DNA of 34,562 nt. Origin: a virus. The notes under the pieces were generated by a model. The model saw only the letters and a program-made list of their open reading frames with translations. It was not told the origin of the DNA and did no database searches. Location of the stretch: positions 1 through 34,562 of the IMG/VR virus record IMGVR_UViG_3300020477_000077; one strand, given 5' to 3'. A program made the position numbers and the translations under genes. The first letter of the stretch is position 1; each line of letters opens with the position of its first letter. Positions 16,696 through 25,697 of the stretch are shown here, piece by piece.

Positions 16696-17793
16696 ATGGA
16701 TAAACTATTACAAGAAGCAATTGCTGATGCAAAAGCTGTACGCGAAACTGCACTAGCGAATGCTAAAATTGCCCTCGAAGAGGCCTTTACTCCACATCTG
16801 AAATCAATGCTTTCTAAGAAGCTACATGCTGAAATGGAAGGCGACGATGAGGAACAAGCCGATGAAAGTTATCATAGCGAAGATGAAGAAGAAGAAGTTT
16901 CTGAAGAAATGGACTCTTCTGAAATCGGCGCAGCTGATAATAAGGAACCCCAAGCTGCTGCTTCTGAAGCAGACGCACAGGGACCTGAAGAAGAAGGCTC
17001 TCCAGCTGAAGCTGGCATGGAAGACGAAAATGCTGAAGAAACTGATCAACCTATGGGTGAGAATCAGGAATCTGGCATGGAAGACGAAAATGCTGAAGAA
17101 GCTCCTGAACAACCTATGGGTGAACAGGAAGAAGCTGGAATGGAAGACGAAGATGACGATGATCTCGCAGAGGTCCTACGTCAACTCGAACAGGAAATGG
17201 GCATGGAAGATGAAGATGAAGAAGAAATGGCAGCACCTGCAGAGCAGGAAGAAGCTGGCATGGAAGACGAAGATGAAGAAATGGCAGCAGCACCTGCAGA
17301 GCAGGAAGAACCTGGCATGGAAGACGAAGATGAAATTGATCTTGATGAAATCATAAAAGCCCTAACTGAAGAAGATGGTGAAGAAGGCATGGAAGACGAA
17401 GATGAAGAAGCTGCTCCTGCAGAAGAATCTGTCGCTGCTGAACTCGAAGAGTACAAGCAGACTGTACAGTATCTCAGGGATAAGCTTTCTGAAGTGAATC
17501 TTCTTAATGCTAAACTTCTTTATACGAATAAGCTTTTCAGAAGCAGAAACGTATCTGAAACTCAAAAAATGAAAGTTATTGAACAGTTTGATAGAGCTGC
17601 TAACGTACGCGAAGTTAAACTTGTTTATACTACATTTGCTGAGTCAATGAAACGTAAGCCTGTTAATGAATCTGCTAAACGTGTAAGTCAAGCTTCAAAA
17701 CCTGTAGCTTCAACACAGCCTAAGAAAAAGCCAATCATCGGTGAGCAGGTCGATTTTCAGACCCGCATGAAGAAACTAGCTAACATTATTTAA
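16696..17793 (+). CDS. gp22: Prohead core scaffold protein (gp22-like)
   Basis: This 365-residue protein would form the internal core on which the capsid assembles and would then be degraded by gp21. Residues 1-45 are helical (KLLQEAIADAKAVRETALAN). Residues ~46-250 are extremely acidic and include seven copies of a GMEDE[DN] unit, starting at bases 17014, 17074, 17137, 17200, 17257, 17314 and 17386. Residues ~255-325 are a helical, coiled-coil-like C-terminal region resembling T4-type gp22. T4 gp22 has 269 residues; the acidic repeats explain most of the excess. Candidate gp21 cleavage sites of the (I/L)xE type occur (for example LTE in IKALTEEDG). The ribosome binding site is GAGGAG. It is directly upstream of gp23, as in T4. 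Confidence 0.9.
   Translation: MDKLLQEAIADAKAVRETALANAKIALEEAFTPHLKSMLSKKLHAEMEGDDEEQADESYHSEDEEEEVSEEMDSSEIGAADNKEPQAAASEADAQGPEEEGSPAEAGMEDENAEETDQPMGENQESGMEDENAEEAPEQPMGEQEEAGMEDEDDDDLAEVLRQLEQEMGMEDEDEEEMAAPAEQEEAGMEDEDEEMAAAPAEQEEPGMEDEDEIDLDEIIKALTEEDGEEGMEDEDEEAAPAEESVAAELEEYKQTVQYLRDKLSEVNLLNAKLLYTNKLFRSRNVSETQKMKVIEQFDRAANVREVKLVYTTFAESMKRKPVNESAKRVSQASKPVASTQPKKKPIIGEQVDFQTRMKKLANII
17014..17400 (+). repeat. Seven GMEDE[DN] acidic repeats within gp22
   Basis: Units begin at 17014, 17074, 17137, 17200, 17257, 17314 and 17386 (spacing 60, 63, 63, 57, 57 and 72 nt, all multiples of three). Each starts GGCATGGAAGACGA or a close variant. The spacing and DNA similarity point to tandem duplication of a roughly 20-codon unit. 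Confidence 0.85.
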
Positions 17794-17808
17794 TTACGGA
17801 GAAAAAAC

Positions 17809-19422
17809 GTGTCTAATTATAATTCACAACTCAAAGACGTAATTGGTGGATACAATCCTCATAATGAGCTTCTGTCTTCCTCTCGTAAATTGGTATCTAA
17901 GTGGGAACCAACAGGCCTTTTAGAAGGAATGAAAAATGAGAGCGAAGTCGCTGGTATGGCTGTACTCTTGGAAAACCAAGCAAAACAGCTAATCGACGAA
18001 GCTTCAGCAACAGGAACTTCAGCAAATCAAGAACAGTGGAGTGGCGTAGCCCTTCCATTAGTTCGCAGAATTTTTGCTGAACTTTCTGCGCAGGAATTTG
18101 TTTCTGTACAACCAATGAACCTACCGTCTGGTCTAATTTTCTATTTAGACTTCAAATATGGTTCTGCACCTTCTGGTGGTTTAAATCAAGCAAGTGGATC
18201 TGACATCTACGGCAATACCTCCAGTTCTGGTGATCCTTCCGGCGGTCTTTATGGCGCTGGAAAATGGGCATATTCTGTTAACGATACTAAAGCATCTGGC
18301 GTAGCCTTTGGAACTGGATCAGTTTCAATAGCTGACATCAGAGGTGATAATAACTTGTCTGCTTCTCAAGCAGCTGGTGAATTAGTAAAAGTAACCGTTT
18401 CAGCTTCAGCCCTAACTACTCCTGATCTTGAAGGCGCAAAGTCATTTGCAATTTCAGGTTCTGGTACCGCTGAATTAACAGCATATTACCCTGCATTTAC
18501 ATCTGTATCTGATGATGATATTTTCATCAACTTTATAGTTGCAAATGCTGCAGCTATTGTACCTGGTACGATAGATGTTCACTACTCTAAACAACCAGCA
18601 GATACTTCACGTGGTGACTTCGAAGTGACTCACACCGTTGGTGCGGATCCTGAAGAAGCTAACGTTGGTATTCCTGAAGTTGACATCCAGATGCGTTCAG
18701 TCGCAATCACTGCTAAAACTCGTAAGTTGAAAGCTGTATGGACTCCTGAGCTTGCTCAAGACCTTAACGCTTATCATGCTGTCGATGCTGAAGCAGAATT
18801 GACTGCTATGCTTTCTGAGTATGTTACTATGGAAGTTGACTTAGAGATCATTGATATGTTAAAGCAGAACGCTGCTGCTAAGACAGAATACTGGTCAGCT
18901 GAAATGGGCTTTGAGTGGAATGGTTCCGCTTTTGCACAAACATCAGCTAACGTTGCTGCTTACACAAAAGGTGAGTGGTTTCAAACCCTTGGTAACAAGA
19001 TACAATCAGTTTCTAACGCAATCCATAAGAAAACACTCCGTGGTGGAGCAAACTTCATTGTCGTAAGCCCTGAAGTTGCTACAATCCTAGAGTCAATCCC
19101 AGGATTCGGTACTGATTCTGATGGTGATGCTACCAAGTCATATGCAATGGGTGTCCAAAAGATAGGCGCACTGAATAATAGGTTTAACGTATGGAAGAAT
19201 CCATATCTACAAGATGATCAAATTCTTGTTGGATTCAGAGGTGCTCAGTTCTTAGAAACTGGCGCTGTATACGCACCTTACGTGCCGTTGATCTTAACAC
19301 CAGTTGTTTATGATCCAACCAACTTCACACCTCGTAGAGGCGTGATGACTCGTTATGCTAAGAAAATGGTTCGTAACGAATTCTATGGCTTAGTTAACGT
19401 AGCAAAATCAAATCTTGTGTAA
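17809..19422 (+). CDS. gp23: Major capsid protein (gp23-like)
   Basis: This 537-residue HK97-fold capsid precursor is close in length to T4 gp23 (521). The N-terminus (VGxY-like VIGGYNPHNELL, WEPTGLLEG) and ALPLVRRIFAELSAQEFVSV, PMNLPSGLIFYLDFKYG are characteristic of T4-type capsids. The end, RRGVMTRYAKKMVRNEFYGL, is also typical. A candidate gp21 cleavage site I62-D63-E64 before A65 falls almost exactly where T4 gp23 is cut (after residue 65). The start is GTG with ACGGAG upstream. Codon choice here and in gp22 looks richer in C-ending codons than in neighbouring genes, as expected for very high expression. A strong terminator follows. Confidence 0.97.
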   Translation: MSNYNSQLKDVIGGYNPHNELLSSSRKLVSKWEPTGLLEGMKNESEVAGMAVLLENQAKQLIDEASATGTSANQEQWSGVALPLVRRIFAELSAQEFVSVQPMNLPSGLIFYLDFKYGSAPSGGLNQASGSDIYGNTSSSGDPSGGLYGAGKWAYSVNDTKASGVAFGTGSVSIADIRGDNNLSASQAAGELVKVTVSASALTTPDLEGAKSFAISGSGTAELTAYYPAFTSVSDDDIFINFIVANAAAIVPGTIDVHYSKQPADTSRGDFEVTHTVGADPEEANVGIPEVDIQMRSVAITAKTRKLKAVWTPELAQDLNAYHAVDAEAELTAMLSEYVTMEVDLEIIDMLKQNAAAKTEYWSAEMGFEWNGSAFAQTSANVAAYTKGEWFQTLGNKIQSVSNAIHKKTLRGGANFIVVSPEVATILESIPGFGTDSDGDATKSYAMGVQKIGALNNRFNVWKNPYLQDDQILVGFRGAQFLETGAVYAPYVPLILTPVVYDPTNFTPRRGVMTRYAKKMVRNEFYGLVNVAKSNLV

Positions 19423-19444
19423 GCTAGATTAGATTTTACGTCAT

Positions 19445-19480
19445 AAAAAAGGGGCTTCCGATTTTGGGGCCCCTTTTTTT
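19445..19480 (+). terminator. Strong rho-independent terminator after gp23
   Basis: AAAAAAGGGGC (19445-19455) pairs with GCCCCTTTTTT (19469-19479), giving an 11-bp stem with a GC core, a 13-nt loop and a 7-T tail. It lies 22 nt after the gp23 stop. The A-run and T-run symmetry would also let it act on transcripts from the opposite strand. Confidence 0.9.
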
Positions 19481-19503
19481 ATTTCTGTATTGTTTTACTT
19501 TGT

Positions 19504-19516
19504 GATATTTATAAAC
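19504..19516 (+). promoter_or_regulatory. Putative late promoter for gp13-gp14-gp15 genes
   Basis: GATATTTATAAAC is identical over 13 bases to 25656-25668, and the two sites lie 27 and 29 nt before the next ATG. Location directly after a terminator and before a gene cluster supports a promoter. The minus strand of the same motif reads TATAAATA, the exact T4 late-promoter box, so orientation is not proven. Confidence 0.5.
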
Positions 19517-19543
19517 GGAAACGTTTCTATTTGGAGAACATAA

Positions 19544-20698
19544 ATGGCAACTGAAATTTGGGCTGGAAGTAGTTCATTCGGAGCAGGTAATACACCGTAT
19601 GGGTTTTACGATTCAGATACAGCATTCACATCATCTGCAGATAATTTTGCAGACTGGTCAGCAAGAAGGCTAGGGTATCCTATTGTCGATATTGAACTAC
19701 AATCAGGCTCTTTCTACGCATGTTTTGAGGAGGCAGTGACTGAATACGCTGCTCAAGTCAATCAGTTTAATATAAGAGACAATCTGCTACACTTACAAGG
19801 ACAATCTACAGGTTCAAATTTAACTGGTAAAAGAGTTACCCCTACACTTGGAAGAACAGTCTTCTTAAGCCAACAGTATGGTACAGAAGCAGGTGTTGGA
19901 GGCTATGTTGATTGGAAAAAAGGTAGTGTTACAGTTGTTAGTGGATCACAAGAATATGATCTAAATGCACTTTGGGCGGCTGTATCAGAATCTAATAGTG
20001 GTTCGATAGAGATTAAAAAAGTTTATCATGAAGCGCCACCTGCAGTAAACAAATACTTCGACCCATATTCAACAACAGGATATGGAACAGCTAATTTTAC
20101 AGAAGGATTTGGTTTTGGAGATTACTCACCTGCTGTGTCGTTTGTTTTGATGCCAGTATTCGAAGATATTTTAAGAATGCAAGCAATAGAATTTAATGAT
20201 CAATTTAGAAAATCTGCATATTCTTTTACACTTGTTAATAATAAACTAAGATTATTCCCGATTCCTGAGAAAGCTGGAAGATTGTACTTTGATTATATAA
20301 TAACAAAGGACAGAGATAATTCACTACAAATGCCGTCAGGTTCAGACGCAAATCCAATATCAGATTATTCAAATGTACCGTATGACAATATGCAATATCA
20401 GTACATTAATGATGTTGGAAGACAATGGATCAGAAAATATGGCTTGGCATTAACTAAAGAACTATTAGGTACTATACGAAGTAAATTCGGAACAGTCCCA
20501 ATTCCAGGATCAGAATTATCAATGGATGGTGAAACTTTAAGAGCTGAGGCTACAACTGAAAAAGAAACTCTTATTGCACAACTTAGGGAGAATTTAGAGC
20601 AAACTAGCAGAAAAGTAATGATGGAGGCCGACAGCGAAGAAAGCTTGAGACTTCAAGAGAAATTGAACAAAGTTCCGCTAAATATATACGTAGGATAA
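19544..20698 (+). CDS. gp13: Neck / head-completion protein (gp13-like)
   Basis: This 384-residue protein is assigned to the gp13 neck family, which closes the packaged head and makes the tail-attachment site. Support is partly positional: it is followed by gp14-like and gp15-like genes in T4 order. Conserved-looking stretches include WSARRLGYPIVDIEL near residues 38-52, EEAVTEYAAQVNQFNIRDN, and the C-terminal RKYGLALTKELLGTIRSKFG, typical of neck/adaptor proteins in marine myoviruses. T4 gp13 is 309 residues. The ribosome binding site is TTGGAG. Confidence 0.75.
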   Translation: MATEIWAGSSSFGAGNTPYGFYDSDTAFTSSADNFADWSARRLGYPIVDIELQSGSFYACFEEAVTEYAAQVNQFNIRDNLLHLQGQSTGSNLTGKRVTPTLGRTVFLSQQYGTEAGVGGYVDWKKGSVTVVSGSQEYDLNALWAAVSESNSGSIEIKKVYHEAPPAVNKYFDPYSTTGYGTANFTEGFGFGDYSPAVSFVLMPVFEDILRMQAIEFNDQFRKSAYSFTLVNNKLRLFPIPEKAGRLYFDYIITKDRDNSLQMPSGSDANPISDYSNVPYDNMQYQYINDVGRQWIRKYGLALTKELLGTIRSKFGTVPIPGSELSMDGETLRAEATTEKETLIAQLRENLEQTSRKVMMEADSEESLRLQEKLNKVPLNIYVG

Positions 20699-20702
20699 GT
20701 CA

Positions 20703-21188
20703 ATGGCAGGTCGCTTTATAAGGTCAAGAGATAAAGATTTTTTTGATACTGTTAATAAAGAGCTCTTAGGAAATCCCCAGAGCAATAAAGATGGAATTAT
20801 AAACCAAGAGGTTATAGCATATAAAGTCTCTGTATATGAAACAGAAACAAATTTATATGGTGAGGCAGCTGCGGGAAAAAGATACCAAAATGGTGTAAAA
20901 CTAACGTGCCTTGTTACAGCAGAAGATTTTGATTTTGATACATCTGAGTTTGGTCCGGACGCAAATCAAAATGCATCATTTGCATTCCTAAGACAGCAGT
21001 TAATAGATGCTGATTTTGTTCCAGATATTGGTGACGTTATAGAATGGAATTATGCATTTTTTGAAATTAATAATATAAATGAAAATCAACTATTAGGTGG
21101 GATGGTAGACAATAATCATTCTGTAATTTGTAGCGGATTCTTAACAGACCCGACAGCAGTGGGCTTAAACAGAAATAGAGGCTATTAA
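20703..21188 (+). CDS. gp14: Neck protein (gp14-like)
   Basis: This 161-residue protein follows the gp13-like gene by 4 nt and overlaps the next start by 1 nt (TAATG). MAGRFIRSRDKDFFDTVNKE and GDVIEWNYAFFEINNINENQ resemble neck protein gp14, which forms the head-tail connector with gp13. It is much shorter than T4 gp14 (256), so it would be a compact version. Assignment rests on gene order plus limited similarity from memory. Confidence 0.7.
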   Translation: MAGRFIRSRDKDFFDTVNKELLGNPQSNKDGIINQEVIAYKVSVYETETNLYGEAAAGKRYQNGVKLTCLVTAEDFDFDTSEFGPDANQNASFAFLRQQLIDADFVPDIGDVIEWNYAFFEINNINENQLLGGMVDNNHSVICSGFLTDPTAVGLNRNRGY

Positions 21189-24100
21189 TGGCAGATAAAG
21201 CAACATTAAACAAAGGGAGAGAAGTATCACGCGCAGGTGATGATTTTAAAAGTGTGTCCGTTGGTTTAATGGACATAGATAAAGCAATTTTTTATTATTT
21301 TGAAAATGTTATAAAACCTGTCATTGTTGAGAATGGAGAACAGGTTAAGGTCCCAGTAATATATGCAAATCCTGAGAGGTGGGCAGCTTTACAGAAGCAA
21401 GGATATGTAAGAGATCATAAGCGTAAAGTTATGGCACCGTTAGTTGCATTTAGAAGAACAGGTTTTTCACGTGATGAAACAATGCCAGTTGATAAGCTTG
21501 ATCCAACAAATCCTCAATTACATGTTCATTTTGAGAAACAGTATACAAAAGAAAATAGATATGACAAATTAACAGCTCTAAAAGGAATATCACCTAAGAG
21601 AGAAATACACGCAGTTGCAGTTCCTGATTATGTATCTGTCACATATGATTTTATTGTTTGGACAAATTTTACAGATCATATGAATACAATAGTTGAAAAG
21701 ATTAATTGGTCAGAAGGCTCATATTGGGGAGAGCCTGGAAAATTTAGATTTAGGGCATCAATTGAAAGTTTCGAAGATGCTAGTGAATATGAGGTTCAAA
21801 GAAAAATTAAAACTAGTTTCTCTTTAAATTTAAAGGGATACTTGTTGCCAGATGAATATCCACCAACAGCAGTTAACACGCAAAAATTTATAACTCCAAA
21901 ACAGATCGTTCTGAATGATAATACAGATGTCAATGTTATGTCTCTTGTGGGCGTTGATGATGAAGGCGCAAAGACAATTACTGTTATTAATAATATGGGT
22001 GTTGCTGCTGGAGGCGGATCATCAGGAGGAGACGGCGGAACATATACAGCAGGCTCTGGTTTAAGCTTAAATGATGCAAATCAATTTAGTGTGACTGGTG
22101 ATGCAATAGGAAATGCATTTTTAGAATATGATACTGGGCAACATTTAACAACAACATCAGCACCATTATTTGCAGCAATATCTTCAAGCGGTGATGTAAG
22201 TGGTTCAGCTGCTTCAACTGGCTCTTTTGGTCAATTAGTAATTGGTAATGGTGGAGATATTATTTTAGAAGAAGACCAAAGAATATACTTTGAAGCAGAC
22301 AAAGCTACTTACATAGAAACACACGCCTCAGATTCATTTAGAATTGTTGCTGGTGCCAACCAAATGTTGCTATTAGATTATGATACTGGTAACAGAGCAG
22401 TATTTGGTAATGGAACTAAAGTTTATATAGGTGCTGACAATACTAAGCTGCCAGACAAAGAATTAGTGGTCGACGGTGATATAAGTGGTTCAGCTACTTC
22501 AACTGGTTCATTTGGCAAGGTAGAGGCAACGTCTTTTAGCGGTGATGGAACAAATATTACAGGCGTAACAGCAGAATGGGATGGAACACATGTGGGAACT
22601 GGAAGAATATCAGGATCAATGCATGTAAGTGCATCAGTTTCTACGTCTACAGCAATTTATACAAATAATATACAAAATGGTTATCCAACTTCTAATGAAT
22701 GGGGATCAAGCTTGGATGGAAGTTACTTTAATAATTTTAATAATACAACTCATGTAAGCGAAATTTTAAGATTTATGGCTGGTGTTCTTAGTCACTCACT
22801 TGATGTAGCTGATGCTGCACCAAATGCAAAGACGTTTGGAAGTGTAGATACAAATGAAAATAATTTAGGCGCAACAGATACAATTTCAGGTTATGTTCCA
22901 ACAAATTATAGCTCAATTAATAATAATACATTGACTTATTTAGTTGATAAAGATTGGGCTGGCGTTGGAACAACAATTTTTAGTGGAATAGATGTCTATC
23001 ATGATAACGGAAGTTCATATTTTGTAGATTTTGATTCTAATTCTGCCGGCTCAACAGACGTTTCGTCATCTGCAGATTCAGAATTATTTGGATTAGGTGG
23101 ACTAACTAGTGGGGGAGTAACGAACTTTAAGGTAAGAGTTCATGCAACACAATCATTCAGTGATACAGGAAGTGTTGCTACACCAGATGCAAGTTCTAAT
23201 ACTTATACAACACAATCAATTCTAGATTTAACTCAAAGTTCATTTACATCATCAAATGGTTTGACACTGGCAAAAATTAATACTGCACAACCTGCAGTAA
23301 TTCCAGCTGCATATCAAGATGCAAAATTTGAAAATGTTGGCGGCACAAGCCAAATGAGTGGATCATTATCAAGAAAATGGCATGCAACAAAAGGTGGCTT
23401 TACAAGCGTATCGTCAAGTGGGTATTATAGTATGCATGGCCTAAGCATAGGAATAGCTTCAGGATCAAGTGCATATCAATATGTTAGTGGAACAACAAAG
23501 ACAAATTTTTGGGCACCAGTTGATCAAATAGATTCTGATATTGGACTTAATTCTATATCGGATTCTGATACAACACACAGGGCAGTATCTGCGACATCAA
23601 GAAGCTTAAGTGGTGTGCCGTATTTAGTAGATGCAGTATATGAAGTATCAACAAAAATTACAGGATTATTTAACCCTATGTACGTTGCAGCAGTTAATAT
23701 AACAGATATGACAGCAGGTAATGTCGGTGCAGGTAGCGTATCAATAACAGCTGATAGAGTTTCTACAAGTGGTGGAACAATACAAACAAGTGGAAGGGTA
23801 TTTCAAAGTGATGGTACAACTGCAGTAAATAGTGGAGTTCCAAGATATAATGATATAGTAATATTGTCTGCATCTATTAGTTATGATAGTGAAAATGATA
23901 CTACTGTAGCACAATCAGGATCAAGTGACGCACAATTTTCAGTCCAGACAAAAGGAAAAAATAGAGAAGGAACTCAATCTACACTAGACGCACAAACAAT
24001 TTTATATCATACTGCAGGTAATTTTGGACAAGTCGCTGCAAGCGGAAGTTTACAAATTTATGGTAGGGCACAAGGATATGATGGAGGAACTTTGGCAGGA

Positions 24101-24730
24101 ACCAGTGAAGCATTTACAGGTGAAGATTTTAGAATAGTATTAGATAATAATGTTACAGCATTTAATGGAACTGCTTGGACAACAACATATCAAATTGGAA
24201 GTCAAATTGGAAATTATGATCTACAGGTGAAACCAGGTTACTTAGTAGATCCCGGTGGTGATTATAGGTATTGGTATCCTGAAAATCACGGATCTGGAAC
24301 ATATAAATATTATGTTAGAAGATTTCAAACAAGTGGAACAAAAACAAGTATGACAGTTAATATTGGATCTTCACTCGTTGCTTGGAATAGTACATCAAGT
24401 GGAATTGCAGTAGGATTAGTTTTTAAAAGCGCAGCAAGCGGCAGTGGCGGTAATTCTGAACAAAGTGTTTGTAGAATATATGATCCAAGTAAAACAAACG
24501 ATAATTTAATTGAAGCAAACATATCAAATGATAATTACAAAAATCCGTTTAGTTCAGCAATAAGTTTATATGGAAACACAGGCGGTAGCTTAGCTTCAAC
24601 AACCTATACAGTTCCAATAAGAAATGCTGATGGAATGTATTTAGATAGCACAGATAATGAACTGTATGTGATAATTAGATATAAAGGAGATCAGACTCCA
24701 ATTACATCTATTTCATTAAGTTTTAGCTAG
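21188..24730 (+). CDS. gp15: gp15-like tail-completion protein fused to a large fibre-like region
   Basis: This is a 1180-residue protein. Residues ~20-245 follow the pattern of T4 gp15 (tail sheath stabiliser, 272 residues): GEQVKVPVIYANPERWAAL, TYDFIVWTNFTDHMNTIVEK, then a helix-strand segment ending in FSLNLKGYLLPDEYPP. A Gly-rich hinge (AAGGGSSGGDGG, about residues 272-283) separates this from ~900 residues of fibre-like sequence. That part begins with AGSGLSLNDANQFSV and contains SGSAASTGSFG and SGSATSTGSFG. The distal region (YRYWYPENHGSGTYKYYVRR onward) is unrecognised and could be receptor-binding. Its place after gp13 and gp14 matches T4 order. Inference: a head-tail-junction protein carrying whisker-like fibres. 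The frame is continuous, with no sign of two genes. Confidence 0.7.
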   Translation: MADKATLNKGREVSRAGDDFKSVSVGLMDIDKAIFYYFENVIKPVIVENGEQVKVPVIYANPERWAALQKQGYVRDHKRKVMAPLVAFRRTGFSRDETMPVDKLDPTNPQLHVHFEKQYTKENRYDKLTALKGISPKREIHAVAVPDYVSVTYDFIVWTNFTDHMNTIVEKINWSEGSYWGEPGKFRFRASIESFEDASEYEVQRKIKTSFSLNLKGYLLPDEYPPTAVNTQKFITPKQIVLNDNTDVNVMSLVGVDDEGAKTITVINNMGVAAGGGSSGGDGGTYTAGSGLSLNDANQFSVTGDAIGNAFLEYDTGQHLTTTSAPLFAAISSSGDVSGSAASTGSFGQLVIGNGGDIILEEDQRIYFEADKATYIETHASDSFRIVAGANQMLLLDYDTGNRAVFGNGTKVYIGADNTKLPDKELVVDGDISGSATSTGSFGKVEATSFSGDGTNITGVTAEWDGTHVGTGRISGSMHVSASVSTSTAIYTNNIQNGYPTSNEWGSSLDGSYFNNFNNTTHVSEILRFMAGVLSHSLDVADAAPNAKTFGSVDTNENNLGATDTISGYVPTNYSSINNNTLTYLVDKDWAGVGTTIFSGIDVYHDNGSSYFVDFDSNSAGSTDVSSSADSELFGLGGLTSGGVTNFKVRVHATQSFSDTGSVATPDASSNTYTTQSILDLTQSSFTSSNGLTLAKINTAQPAVIPAAYQDAKFENVGGTSQMSGSLSRKWHATKGGFTSVSSSGYYSMHGLSIGIASGSSAYQYVSGTTKTNFWAPVDQIDSDIGLNSISDSDTTHRAVSATSRSLSGVPYLVDAVYEVSTKITGLFNPMYVAAVNITDMTAGNVGAGSVSITADRVSTSGGTIQTSGRVFQSDGTTAVNSGVPRYNDIVILSASISYDSENDTTVAQSGSSDAQFSVQTKGKNREGTQSTLDAQTILYHTAGNFGQVAASGSLQIYGRAQGYDGGTLAGTSEAFTGEDFRIVLDNNVTAFNGTAWTTTYQIGSQIGNYDLQVKPGYLVDPGGDYRYWYPENHGSGTYKYYVRRFQTSGTKTSMTVNIGSSLVAWNSTSSGIAVGLVFKSAASGSGGNSEQSVCRIYDPSKTNDNLIEANISNDNYKNPFSSAISLYGNTGGSLASTTYTVPIRNADGMYLDSTDNELYVIIRYKGDQTPITSISLSFS

Positions 24731-24738
24731 AGGTAAAT

Positions 24739-25650
24739 ATGGCAAAGATAGACAAAGAGAAAAAATCAAGCAGACTATTAGGATCAAGAAGATATACACA
24801 TGATACTCTTTTAGATTCTCAAGAAGCTTTTACTAATGTACTTGATCTTCGCGCAGAAGAAATATACACTGAAGCACACCTTGTTCCGTCGTCCTCACTT
24901 CCGTATAGTGGAAGTAGTCAAAATCAGTCAGTGTATCAAGTAGGCGGCAATAATATAGTAAAATATTGGTATAGACATAAGCTGACAAAGTCAAATTTAA
25001 ATAATGAAGCATGGTTCTTTTTAAGTCCAACTGGTAGTAATAGTGGGGTTGGTGCACAATTAATAAATGATAATCAAAAAACTGATTTTATTTCACCAAA
25101 ATATGCTTTATCATCATTAGCAAACTCAACAACTGAAGACACAACCCCCGGATATGGTGTTGTTGTATTTAAATCAACATCACTAAACTCTGGTTCACTT
25201 GGAAGTAGTGATATTGTTTCAACAAATGATTATACATTTGATTATAAAACTGGTATCTTGCAATTTAGCAGCTCTGCAGTAGATCCTTCGGACTCTCAAT
25301 ATATTTATATGACAGCATATCAATATTCAGGAACAACATTACGATCTGGTGTAGATGTTAGTGGAAATATAAAAGCAGAGGGCTCGACAACATTTGGTAA
25401 TGCAACAAGTGATGTACACCAAATTACAGGATCACTAGAGATTTCAGGATCATTAACAGTTTCAGGGCAAACAATTTTAGATAGCTATCACACAGGAAGT
25501 GAATCACTTATTGTTAGTGGCGCAATGTCAGTGGTGGACCAACAAGTATCGAGTAAAATAGCTAGTGCGTCTGTATTTATTAAAGGTCTAGGCACAGTGG
25601 CAACAACAGACCTATCTGGCGTAATTGATTTAGGCGATGGATTTCAATAA
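24739..25650 (+). CDS. Virion structural / fibre-associated protein, function unknown
   Basis: This 303-residue protein has GAGGTAA upstream and lies 8 nt after the gp15-fusion stop. The N-terminus is basic (KIDKEKKSSRLLGSRRYTHD). The middle is beta-rich (YTFDYKTGILQFSSS, YIYMTAYQYSGTTL), like a domain describing a folded adaptor. The C-terminus has fibre-type repeats (SGSLEISGSLTVSG). It lacks the full SGSATSTGSFG motif. It probably belongs to the same fibre complex as its neighbours; no family name can be given. Confidence 0.8.
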   Translation: MAKIDKEKKSSRLLGSRRYTHDTLLDSQEAFTNVLDLRAEEIYTEAHLVPSSSLPYSGSSQNQSVYQVGGNNIVKYWYRHKLTKSNLNNEAWFFLSPTGSNSGVGAQLINDNQKTDFISPKYALSSLANSTTEDTTPGYGVVVFKSTSLNSGSLGSSDIVSTNDYTFDYKTGILQFSSSAVDPSDSQYIYMTAYQYSGTTLRSGVDVSGNIKAEGSTTFGNATSDVHQITGSLEISGSLTVSGQTILDSYHTGSESLIVSGAMSVVDQQVSSKIASASVFIKGLGTVATTDLSGVIDLGDGFQ

Positions 25651-25655
25651 AAATC

Positions 25656-25668
25656 GATATTTATAAAC
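25656..25668 (+). promoter_or_regulatory. Putative late promoter for fibre genes
   Basis: GATATTTATAAAC is identical to the site at 19504-19516 and lies 29 nt before the ATG at 25698. It sits in a 47-nt intergenic gap. See the 19504 entry for the orientation caveat. Confidence 0.5.
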
Positions 25669-25697
25669 AAGACGTAAGTCGATAATGGGAAGTAAGA

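Noticed and set aside
16826-17565. Lys-rich frame on + (16826-17356) and Ser- or Phe-rich frames on - (16822-17565)
   Set aside because: These are shadows of the GAA/GAT-rich acidic repeat in gp22; the long open length is a composition effect.
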